Shown: positions 17,501 through 26,700 of the stretch, piece by piece
How positions within the stretch are numbered: position 1 is the first letter of the stretch
How the letters are laid out: every line of letters begins with the position of its first letter
Source of the DNA: Streptomyces sp. NBC_01716
Lineage (GTDB): Bacteria > Actinomycetota > Actinomycetes > Streptomycetales > Streptomycetaceae
Direction: 5' to 3'
NCBI RefSeq assembly: GCF_036248275.1
Contig: NZ_CP109181.1
Location: forward strand, 620,001-684,000
DNA length: 64,000 bases
Translations under genes and position numbers: made by a program
The notes under the pieces: model-generated
What the model saw: the letters and a program-made list of their open reading frames with translations, nothing else
Databases searched by the model: none
Told to the model about the DNA's origin: nothing

Positions 17501-20500
17501 GTGCTCCTCGGGGGTGCCCGTCAAGTCCAGGAACCAGTTCAGGGCCCGTACCGACCGAGAGACGGCGGGCGCCGCGGGAGCAACCAGGGCCGCGGGGGCT
17601 GTCTGGGCCGCCGGACGAGGTGGCGTCGGCGAGAGCACAGTCGGCTCCGACGCCGGCGCCGCGACAGACTCGGGCACCGCAACAGGCCCCACCGGCACCG
17701 GCGCAGGCGTCTCCCCCGCGCTGAACGCCTGTACGGGAACCCGCTTGGACGCCATGTCTCCGAAGACCAGCAGCGGCGTCCCCGCCTCGTCGGTCACGGT
17801 CTGGGTGACCCGGCAGGCCTCGTCGTTCCAGAAGGCGATCTCCGTCCGCACGTAGGCGGCGTCGTCCAGCGGTCCGAGGACGTCCAGCCGGCCCACCGAG
17901 AGCGGGATGAACGCGGACGCGTCCGCCGCGCCGAACACCGGGTTGGCCGGGTCGATCGCCGCGACCGTCACACTGTCCAGGAGCCCGGGGAACAGCCGCA
18001 CGCCGGGCGCGTTCAACTCCCGCTGCCGGGCGCCTTCGACACGGGCGAGGGTGCCGCCGTCCGGCAGGCTCGCCACCCAGGAGATGTTCCGGTAGTAGCG
18101 GCCGTGGTGGTACCCGATCCGCCGCAGCCACCGGTAGAGACCCGAGCCCGCGTGCACGGTGGAGCCGGCGCAGTCGGCAAGCAGGGCGGCCAGGGGGACG
18201 GGAGGCGCCGGCTCGGCCGGGCGGCCGGTGACGAGCCGGCCGGTGACGAAGAGTTCCCCGCTCTCGGGATCCTCCACCCTGAACCGGTTCTCCGCGTCCA
18301 CCCGGCCGATGACCCGGTGGGCACCGCGCGGGATGAGCGGGCGGTGGAAGAGGATGTCCCGGGCCCCGTGGAAAAGTTCGCCGCGCAGCGCGGCGCCTTC
18401 GCGCAGGAAGTCGAACCACGCCACGCCGGGGAGCATGAGCGTGCGGTACACCGCGTGCTGCGCGATGGGCGACTCGGCCGGACCGAACACCCGGGAGAAC
18501 GTGTACCCGGCCGTCCCCTCGTCCGACACGAGCTCCGCTGGTGATCCTGGCTCGGCCGAGCGCTGGGGCTCGCCCAAGTTCAGGGCGGGGCCCCGCAGTT
18601 GGGCGGAAGGCAGCAGGTGTTTGCGCCACGCCGCGCCCGTGGTCTGCTGGAACACCGCCCAGTCGATCTCCTGCCCCTCCCCGAAGAGCTCGGCGACGAT
18701 CGCGGCGAGCACCTCCGCCACCTCCCGCTCGTCGCGGGCTTCGGCCAGCCGCGCGCCGACGTCGTGGCCGCCGGCATCGGCGTGTTCCTGCCCGTCGCGC
18801 GCGAGTTCGTTGTCGCTCCGCAGCACATCGGCCAGCGCCTGCTCCAGCGGGGCCCGTCCTCGTACGAAGTCCCCGACCGCCTGCCAGCCCGGCGGAAGGT
18901 CGACCGCGCCCTCGGGCAGCCCCAGATCGCGCAGCGTGATCGCGAGGGCGACCCCGGAGGCGATCCGCAGCAACTCACCCGAGAATGTGGCCAGTTGGGT
19001 GCCAGTGGCCGCTTCGAACAGGCCGACGACCTCATGAACGGCCGGTGCGGAGCGGTCGAGGGCGGTCAGCCATGCGGGCGGGGCGGCGTGTGCCTCGGGA
19101 CGTACGGAGACGACAGTGCGGGAGCCGTCGACGGTACGGGTCCGGGGTGCCCCGGCCCGCAGGAGCCATGTGCGCAGAGCGGTGGCCAGTTGGCCCGCGT
19201 CCGCCCCGGCGACGGCGAGCCGCTCGGTACGGTGCGGCCGGGCCAGACGGGCCGTGGCGCATACGTCACCGAGCTCACCGGGCCCGTCCGTCAGGGTCGG
19301 CAGGAACTCCAGCCACTGGGCGACCAGTTCGCGCAGCGCGTACGGGCTGTCGGCGGACAGCGGCAGCACATGGACCGGCAATGCCCGCGTGCCCGGGTCC
19401 CCCGACCCGGAGGTACGAGGGGCGGCCTCGGCCACCACATGGGCGTTGGTGCCACCGAAGCCGAATCCGCTCACCGCGGCCCGGCGCACAGGGGCGTCCG
19501 GCCAGGGGAGACGGGTGCCGGGCAGATGAAAGGGGCTGTCCGCGAGGTTGAGGCGCGGGTTGGGCGACTCCACCGCCACGGCGGGGACGGTGTCTTCACG
19601 CAACGCGACGATGATCTTCGCGAGTCCGGCGAGCCCCGACGCCGAGTGCAGATGGCCGATCCGGCGCTTGATCGAGCCGAGCGCGACGGAGTCGCGGGCG
19701 ACGCCGTGCCTGGCGAACACCTCGGTGAGCGCCCGCACTTCGATCGGGTCGCCGATGGCGGTGCCGGTGCCGTGGGCCTCGACGTACTGGACGGTCGCCG
19801 GGTCGATGGTGTCGTACACCGTGCCCAGCAGGTCAATCTGGGCTTCCAGGTTCGGTGTGGTGACACCCATGGTGCGGCCGTCGTTGTTGACCGCGACGCC
19901 GCTGATGGCTCCGAGGATCATGTCGCCGTCGGCCAGCGCCGCCGGCATCGGCTTCAGAACGAGAGCGGCGGCTCCTTCGCCGGGCACATAGCCGTTGGCC
20001 CTGCTGTCAAAGGTCTGGCAGAGCCCGTCCGGGGAGAGAGCGCCGGTGCGGGAGAGGAGTACGAACGTCAGCGGGTCGATCAGCAGGTCGACCGCGCCGA
20101 CCAGGGCGAGTTCGGAGGTCCCGGCCGCGAGGCTCTGGCAGGCGAGCCAGACCGCCGACAGCGAGGACGAGCAGGCGGTGTCCACGACCAGGCTCGGGCC
20201 CGCCAGGTCGAAGCGGTCGGACAGCCAGGCCGCCATGAAGTTCTGCGACCGTCCCCACAGGGCGGCCGGGCCGGGAATACCGACGGGGCCGGCCGGACCG
20301 GGCGGCACCGTGCCCCGTCCCTGGTCGAAGCCGTACGCGTTCATGCGCCCGGCGATGAACACACCGGCGTCGAGCCGTCGGCGCACCCCCAAGTACCCGG
20401 AGTCCTCCAGGGCCCGCGCGCCGACCTCCAGCATCACCCGCTGCTGGGGGTCGAGCAGCACGGCGTCCTCGGCGGTCATGCCGAACGCCTCGTGGTCGAA

Positions 20501-20743
20501 GGAGAACGGGTCCACCAGGAAGCCGCCGCGGTGGTGCGTGCCCTGGTGGGGTCCGTCGCCCAGATACAGCTCGCGGGCCCACCGGCTCGGCGGGACCTCA
20601 CCGACCTCGACCCCGTCGCCGCCCAGGAAGGCCGTCAGATCGACGACATCCTCTGCGCCCGGGAGCCGTACCGCGAGGCCGATCACGGCGATGCGGGTGT
20701 CGTGCTCGCTCACAGCGGTCCTTTCGTTCGGCTCCCGGGTCAT
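14543..20743 (-). CDS. Modular PKS: KS-(vestigial AT)-DH*-ACP-KS-AT
   Basis: 2066 residues. Domains: KS (1-~430; VDTACSSS, Cys191); a ~300-residue segment without GHSxG that looks like a decayed AT (~490-720); DH (~745-1040; QHAVYRTLMLPG, His763, with the conserved glycine of HxxxGxxxxP replaced by Arg, so doubtful activity); ACP (~1060-1130; GFDSV, Ser1093); KS (~1180-1620; NTLCSSS, Cys1348); AT (~1700-1995; GHSLGE with Ser1790, SHAFHS, i.e. malonyl-type HAFH). The protein ends just after the AT at a TYPFNRQ linker; its DH-KR-ACP is supplied by the 9503-13432 protein. Start: ATG 20743 overlaps the upstream stop by 4 nt; GTG 20713 with AAAGGA 6 nt before it is a strong alternative. Confidence 0.95.
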   Translation of the reverse strand: MTREPNERTAVSEHDTRIAVIGLAVRLPGAEDVVDLTAFLGGDGVEVGEVPPSRWARELYLGDGPHQGTHHRGGFLVDPFSFDHEAFGMTAEDAVLLDPQQRVMLEVGARALEDSGYLGVRRRLDAGVFIAGRMNAYGFDQGRGTVPPGPAGPVGIPGPAALWGRSQNFMAAWLSDRFDLAGPSLVVDTACSSSLSAVWLACQSLAAGTSELALVGAVDLLIDPLTFVLLSRTGALSPDGLCQTFDSRANGYVPGEGAAALVLKPMPAALADGDMILGAISGVAVNNDGRTMGVTTPNLEAQIDLLGTVYDTIDPATVQYVEAHGTGTAIGDPIEVRALTEVFARHGVARDSVALGSIKRRIGHLHSASGLAGLAKIIVALREDTVPAVAVESPNPRLNLADSPFHLPGTRLPWPDAPVRRAAVSGFGFGGTNAHVVAEAAPRTSGSGDPGTRALPVHVLPLSADSPYALRELVAQWLEFLPTLTDGPGELGDVCATARLARPHRTERLAVAGADAGQLATALRTWLLRAGAPRTRTVDGSRTVVSVRPEAHAAPPAWLTALDRSAPAVHEVVGLFEAATGTQLATFSGELLRIASGVALAITLRDLGLPEGAVDLPPGWQAVGDFVRGRAPLEQALADVLRSDNELARDGQEHADAGGHDVGARLAEARDEREVAEVLAAIVAELFGEGQEIDWAVFQQTTGAAWRKHLLPSAQLRGPALNLGEPQRSAEPGSPAELVSDEGTAGYTFSRVFGPAESPIAQHAVYRTLMLPGVAWFDFLREGAALRGELFHGARDILFHRPLIPRGAHRVIGRVDAENRFRVEDPESGELFVTGRLVTGRPAEPAPPVPLAALLADCAGSTVHAGSGLYRWLRRIGYHHGRYYRNISWVASLPDGGTLARVEGARQRELNAPGVRLFPGLLDSVTVAAIDPANPVFGAADASAFIPLSVGRLDVLGPLDDAAYVRTEIAFWNDEACRVTQTVTDEAGTPLLVFGDMASKRVPVQAFSAGETPAPVPVGPVAVPESVAAPASEPTVLSPTPPRPAAQTAPAALVAPAAPAVSRSVRALNWFLDLTGTPEEHSDTEFLSAGFDSVGLVALSERISQEHGLSLYPTVFFEYPTPRQFADFLADEAPELVDNQPAQPAQPDPAAPAVPAEAEVPAPVARTTVTPRRPEPEPPAGPPSAAPASRPRDIAVVGAAVRLPTAGSLSAFAELLAEGRDTVRALPEGRWDKEEGPVPYASFLDSVDGFDPAPFRISPREAPLIDPQARIVYETIWEALEDGGRIGGRADGHHTGLWIAYSHDHYHEERVRHGVPDGRGLGLEAMIANRLSYLMDWHGPSGLVNTLCSSSLVAVHSALQHLRSGDIDTAVIGAVHAGISPEYFRSMGDLMALSPRHRSRAFDSTADGFVPGEGAVAVVLRRYDDAVRDGDRIRGVIKGAAVNHGGRTTRYSAPSPRAQAAVISAALGDAGVSVESIGLVEAHGTGTGLGDPIEVEGLSRAWRGVTGRSQFCAIGSLKGNVGHLEPAAGLAGLVKVLLAMEHESVPPSLHVVRPNDHIRFEESPFYLADRAVAWPRGGEPRRAAVSAFGMGGVNAHVIVEEAPLLPVREASAQDSHVVRVSAADETALRALAGAYAEALTDTSEDKLGDFAFTANTGRAAHRLRAVVHGGDPRELAAGLRDVAAGQVSGSRRGGTPAPTAFMFTGQGSQYVGMGRGLYGVEPVFRAALDECAGLLVGHVDVPLGELLFGEVGGRLDRTRYAQPAIVSVQVGLVRWLESVGVRPDVVVGHSLGELTAAWAAGVLDLPDLLELTALRGRLMESQPDDGTMAVVHADAEAVLAAVADHPGVEIAAFNARRSVTITGPADAVSRFCQDSGLRTQKLTVSHAFHSAAMQGAVAPFVEAVAGRALSAPAIGFASTVTGGWHNAETASDPDYWGRAIREPVRFAQAVSALGESGAGSVWEIGSHPQLTSLARASWGETQPVWLSTLRRDRIDQAQLHAAVAAYVNQTSADLDWAGLHRGNGRRTATIPTYPFNRQRFWISSGPHETTPNNQMKHETKRHLNHG
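14631..15645 (-). repeat. AT-domain DNA repeat, copy 1 (partner 29797-30811)
   Basis: About 1 kb covering the AT and post-AT linker is closely similar at nucleotide level to 29797-30811, including long near-identical stretches (for example around 15170-15640 against 30336-30806). Codon usage in the core differs from the flanks: third positions are G/T-rich rather than C-rich, which suggests a shared recent origin or gene conversion. Confidence 0.85.
15833..16348 (-). repeat. KS C-terminal DNA repeat, copy 1 (partners 22807-23520 and ~31010-31712)
   Basis: Encodes the C-terminal half of the KS plus the KS-AT linker (GLVEAHGTGTGLGDP through SAADETALRALA). It is nearly identical over about 516 bp to 22807-23322, and highly similar to the 31-kb copy. 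The similarity ends abruptly near 16348, inside the KS, as expected for a recombination or conversion breakpoint. Confidence 0.85.
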
Positions 20744-23700
20744 GACTGTTCCCGCCCCCGCTGTCCGTCGTGGACGAGCAGAGGACGCAGCAAGGCGCTC
20801 AGCGCGGAGGTGGGCGCGGACTCGATGTCGGGGGTGGGGGCCGGCGGATGGTGGGAGCTCGGCGCCTCGTGGGCGGCGAGGTCCGCCGCGATCTCGTCGG
20901 CCGTACGCGCCCGCATCAGCAGCGACGGATCAACGGTCAGCGCGCTGCGCTGCTCAAGGGCCGTGGTCAGTTCGGCGATGACGAGCGAGTCCAGCCCGAG
21001 CGTCTGGAGGGGACGGTCTCCGGGGTCCTCCCCCAGCACTTGGACGAAGGCGTCGCGGACCCGTGCGCGCATCCCCGCGACGTCCCGCCCGGTGGGCGCC
21101 ACCGACGCCATGGTCTCGGCGGGCGGGGCGAGTTCGACGGCCTCCGGCGGGACGGCGGGAGCGCTTCCCGGGAAGATCACGGCGCCACCCGACCGCAGGT
21201 GGTCGAAGAAGGCGTCCAGCGCCTGCTCGGCGCTGACCGAGTACGTGGCGGAGAACGACGCGTCCGCCTTCATGCCGATACCGGTCCAGTTGGGCCACGC
21301 GTGTGCGGTGACCGTGGTGACGGCGTCGTTCTCCCGTTCGGCGAGGGCCAGTTGGTAGGCGTTGGCGAGACTGTAGTCGACCAGGCCCCGGCCGGCCGTC
21401 GCCTGCGTGCCGGCGATCGATGACACCAGAACGGTGAAGTCGGCGCCCTGTTCCTTCGCCAGCCGTACGACGTTGAGCGATCCTGGGACCTTGGGGGCGA
21501 GGACCTTCTCGGCGTCACCCCAGGTCCGGCGGTGCATCGCCCCGAAGGGGTTGACGCCGCCGGACGAGTGCACGATGCCGGTCAGCCGACCCCAGCGCCG
21601 GCCGAACTGCCCGGCCACAGCCGCGAGCGCGGCAGGGTCGGACACGTCACAGGCCAGGTACTCGACCTCGGCGCGCCTCGCCAACTCCCGCAGGGGGGCG
21701 GAGCTTTGGGCATCGACGACCGAACGGCCGATGATGCCGATCCGCCTGGCTCCCCGGTCGATCAGCCGCTCGGTCAGACGCAGCCCCACGGCGCCCAGTC
21801 CTCCGGTGACCAGGTAGTACCCGGAGGCCGGCAAGGTGTACGGCGGGCCAGCCTGCGCGGGCACCGGCTCCGGGGTATATCTGACGCCTCGCCGGTAGGC
21901 GGCGACCACCGTGCCGGCGTCGGCCCCGGCAGCCGGGCCGGTGCTCAGGGCGGCGTACTCGGCCGCCAGGCGGACGGCGTGCACCTCGGCCGGGTCGGCC
22001 GGGTCCAGGTGGACAACGGCGGCGGGCTTACGGTTCTCGGCCCCAGCGGCCCGTACGGCCATGGCCATGGCGGCCCGCTCGGGGGACAAGCCCGCGCGCT
22101 CGCCGGGATGTACGGCCACATCGTGGAATCCGGCCCAGAGCAGTCTCCCGTGCGCGGGCAGGGTCTTCATCAGACCGCCCAACTCGGCCCAGAAGCCGCT
22201 CAGTTCGACGGGCCCGCCGCCCTGGCCCGGTCCGCCGCGCGGGGCGTCGACCACGATGGTCGCGTCCGCCTTTCCACCGGGCTCGACCACGGTCACGCTC
22301 AGGTCCCGGAGGGCCGTCGTCAGCGCACGGCCGATCTCGGGGTCGGCGGTGACCAGACGTACGGTGGCCGGCCCGGCCACGGGCGCGGGCGCCAGTTCTC
22401 GGGCGCGCCACTCCATACGTACCGCCTCGGCGCCCGCGCCTGCCGGGGCCGGCACGACAGCGGGGTCCATGGTGCGCCAGTACGACCCCCGGGCGAACGG
22501 ATAGGTGGGGAGGTCCGTGACGCGGGCGCCCTTGGCGGAGAGCGAGGCCCAGTCGATGTGCGCGTACCCCGTCCTGACCAACTCAACGACGTCGGCGGGG
22601 CGAAGCTCCCCGTCGGTCGAACCGGTCAGGTCGATGTCGACGCGAGCCACCGGAACGCTGCCGGCGGCGACGGAGCGCAGGGCGGCGGCGAGCTCGGCGG
22701 AGTCACGTCCGTGCACCGCGGTCTGGAACTCCATTGGGGAGCGGCCGGTGTTGGCGGTGTGGCAGAGGTCGGCGGTCTCCCGGTCGTCGCGTGCCGTGTC
22801 GAACCGTTCGGCGTAGGCGCCGGCGAGGGCTCGTAGCGCGGTCTCGTCAGCGGCGCTGACCCGAACAACGTGCGAGTCCTGCGGCGATGTCTCCCGCACC
22901 GGCAGCAAGGGTGCCTCTTCCACGATGACATGGGCGTTCACCCCGCCCATACCGAACGCGCTCACCGCGGCACGACGAGGCTCCCCACCCCGAGGCCACG
23001 CCACCGCACGATCAGCCAGATAGAACGGCGACTCCTCAAAACGGATGTGATCGTTCGGCCGCACCACATGCAACGACGGCGGGACCGACTCATGTTCCAT
23101 CGCCAGCAACACCTTCACCAAGCCGGCCAACCCAGCCGCCGGCTCCAAATGACCCACATTCCCCTTCAACGAACCAATCGCACAAAACTGCGACCGCCCC
23201 GTCACCCCACGCCACGCACGCGACAACCCCTCCACCTCAATCGGATCACCCAAACCCGTCCCCGTCCCATGCGCCTCCACCAAACCAATCGACTCCACCG
23301 ACACCCCCGCATCCCCCAACGCCGCAACCACAACCTCCTGCTGCGCCCCACTACTCGGCACCGTCAACCCACTCGTACGACCACCATGATTCACCGCACT
23401 CCCCCGCACCACACCCCGCACCCGATCCCCATCACGCAACGCCGCACCCAACGGCTTCACCACCACCGTCACCACACCCTCCCCCGGCACAAACCCATCC
23501 GCCCCCGCATCAAACGGCCGGGACGCTCCCGACGGGGAGAGTGCGCGCAGGTTCTTCATCGCGACGTAGTGCAGCGGGGACAGGGCGACCCGAACACCGG
23601 CGACGATGGCCTGTTCACACTCGCCGTCACGGATACTCCGCACCGCCGTGTGCAAAGCCACCAACGACGACGAACACAACGTGTCGATCGTCATGCTCGG

Positions 23701-26700
23701 CCCCCGCAGATCCAGGAAGAAGCTCACCCTGTTCGCGAGGAACGCGTTGTGGTTGCCCAGGCCGCTCGGCGCGTCCAGTTCGGGCGAGAGGTTGTACTCC
23801 TTGTAGTGCTGGTAACTGGCGCCCACGAACACACCGGTGGCCGGGGACAGTTGGCGCGGCGGCAGGCCGGCGGACTCCAGCGCCTCCCAGGTCGTACGGA
23901 GCAGCCAGCGGGCCTGGGGGTCGAGCGCTTCGGCCTGCTTGGGGAAGAAGTCGAAGAACCGGGCGTCGAACTCCTCGACGTTGTCGAGGAATCCGCCGAC
24001 ATCGGGCTCCTGCCCGTCGGCGTACCGGCCCCAGCGGTGGGCAGGAGCCGGCCGGATCTCCTCGCCGGAGTGGGCGAGCAGCGACCAGAACCGTTCCGGG
24101 TCGGGGGCGCCGGGGAGCGCCAGGGCCAGCCCGATGACGGCGATGTCCTGGTCCTGGTCGTGCGCGGTGTGGCGTGCCACGGGCCGCTCGTCCGCCGTGG
24201 ACGTGGCGAACACGCCGTCACCCGCCAGTTCGGCGACGTGCGCGGCGAGAGTGCGGGTGTCCGCGGCGTCCAGTACGTCCGTCGGGCTCAGCTTCACTCC
24301 GTACGCCGCCTCGACGTCGGCCGCTATGGCGGTCGCCAGCATGGAGTCGAGGCCCACGGTGGACAGTGAGGTGGTCGCCGTGACACCGGGGTCGTGGAGG
24401 ACGTTCCTTACCACCGCGAGGATCGCCGCCTCCGCCACGGCTGCCCGCGGCGCCCGGCGGGCGGGAGTGGACGGTGAGGTGCCGTTCGCGGCGCTCTCGG
24501 TGTGCGGGGCGCTCCCGGCGTTCCCCGCCACGGTGCGGTACTCGATGTCGTCGAGCCGGACCAGCACCCGGCCGTCGGCCGCGAGCAGCGACGCGTCGCC
24601 GCGTCGCGTGCCGTCGCTGTCGGGCTCGGCGCCTTCGAGCAGTACGAAGGCCGTCCGCGCCGCGTCCCCCCAGCACACGGCCCGGTCGATGGAGACCGGC
24701 AGATAGGTGGCCGACGGCGCGGCGGGATCCGCCAACGTGAGTACGGCCATGGCCTGGAGGGCGGCGTCGAGAGCCACCGCCTCCGCCTCCAGAGTGCTGC
24801 CGGACGGAACGTCGATCCGCGCGAGGACCCTGCCGGGTCCGTAGTGAATCTCGGCAACGGACCGCAACCGCTCGGTCAGTTCCATACCCTTGGCCGCGAA
24901 CCAGGCGTAGAGGCCTGCCGGTTCCAGCGTGCGGTCGAGGTCGGTCCGCAGGGTGTCGAGGTCCACGGTGGCGGGCGGTGAGGCCGGGGCTTCGGCGGTG
25001 GTGGTGAGCCTGGCGATGACCCGGTCGGCGTGCCGGAAGGTGGCCGGCCCGGTACGGGTGGGGTCGTCCAGGTCGCTGGTGAGGGGGTGGTCTCCGGTCC
25101 CCCGACCGGTGAAGGTGATCTGCCGCAGTGCGCGGCTCGTCCGCAGACCGAGGGCCACCGGCAGCGCTCCGGGTACGGTCTCCTCGCCCAGAACGCGGTG
25201 GGCGCGTGAGAGGCGCCGTACGACTTCGGCCGTGTCAGGTGTTTCCTCTGCCGCGTCCGGTGCCTCGGCTCGTGAGCCGAACGGATAGGGCGGGAGGGCC
25301 GGGCGGGGTCCCGACGGGTCGGGGTACACGGTGGTCCAGTCGACGGTGGAGCCGCCCACGTACCGGAAGGCCGCCCCGCTGAGCACGGTCGACGCGCTGT
25401 CAAGCACCGCTCCGCCGCGTAGGACAGCGCCGTGCGCCCGGTCCGCGAGGCGCAGCGCCTCGCCCAGTCCGGCGCTCAGTTCGTCGGCCGTGGCTCCCAG
25501 GACGGCGACCCGGTACGCCTGGTGATCGCGTCCGACGGCGCTGGAACGGCACAAGGCGCTCAGAGGCGCCGCGTTCTCCTGTCGCAGCAGCGGCCGGACG
25601 TCGGCCATGCGCCGGGCGAGGGAGTCCGGGGTGTGCGCCGACAGGACCAGCAGATGCTCGTCCGGTACGGCCCCGGCCGTACCTGTCTCCTCGGCGTACT
25701 CCCCACCGGACTCCTCCGCGTACTCCTCCACGACGATGTGCGCGTTGGTCCCTCCCATGCCGAACGAGCTCACTCCCGCCCGGCGCGGTCCGTCCGAGGT
25801 CCACGGCTGTGGCTCGACGGGGATCACGAACGGCCCGGCGGACAGGTCCAGATGGCTGCTTGGAGTCTCGAAACCGGCGACGGGCGGGATCTCCCCATGC
25901 CTCAGACACAGCAGAACCTTCACCAGGCCGGCGAGTCCGGCCGCGGGCTCCAGGTGCCCGATGTTCCCCTTCACCGTGCCGATGTGGCAGGGCTCGCCAC
26001 GGTCCGGGTCGCCGCCGAACACCTCGGTCAGCGCGGCGATCTCGATCGGGTCGCCGAGCCGGGTCGCCGTACCGTGCGTCTCGATCAGGGAGACGTCCGC
26101 CGGGGCAAGTCCGGCGTCGTCAAGTGCCGCCCGTACGACCGCCGCCTGGGCCTCGCTGCGGGGCACCGGAAGTGCGCTGCCGCGACCTCCATGGTTGACG
26201 GCCGTACCGCGGATGACGCCCCAGATCCTGTCGCCGTCCCGTTCGGCGGTGGCGAGCGGCTTGAGCATCACGGCCAGCGTGCCTTCGCCCGGCAGAAATC
26301 CGTCGGCCCGCTCGTCGAAGGGCCGCGGCCGGGTGCCGGACAGGGCGCCGAGCTGGCTGAGGCTGCGGTAGTACCACGGCGTCAGACCGACCTGGCAGGC
26401 GGCCACGATCGCGGCGCCGCACTGTCCCGCGCGCAGGGCGGCGACCGCCTGCTGAATGGCGACGAGGGACGACGAGCACAGGGTGTCGACGGTCTGCGAA
26501 GGGCCGGTCAGGTCAAGGACGTACGAGATCCGGTTGGCCAGCACCGCGTTCATCGAGCCGAGCGCGGTGTGCGGTCCGACGGTCTCCAGCCCCTGCGCGT
26601 CGCGGTGATGGGTGTAGGTGGCGCCGACGAAGACGCCGATGTCGCGGCGGCCGGCGAGACCGCTGTCGTCCCGCACCGTCCAGGCGTGCTCCAGGAGCAG

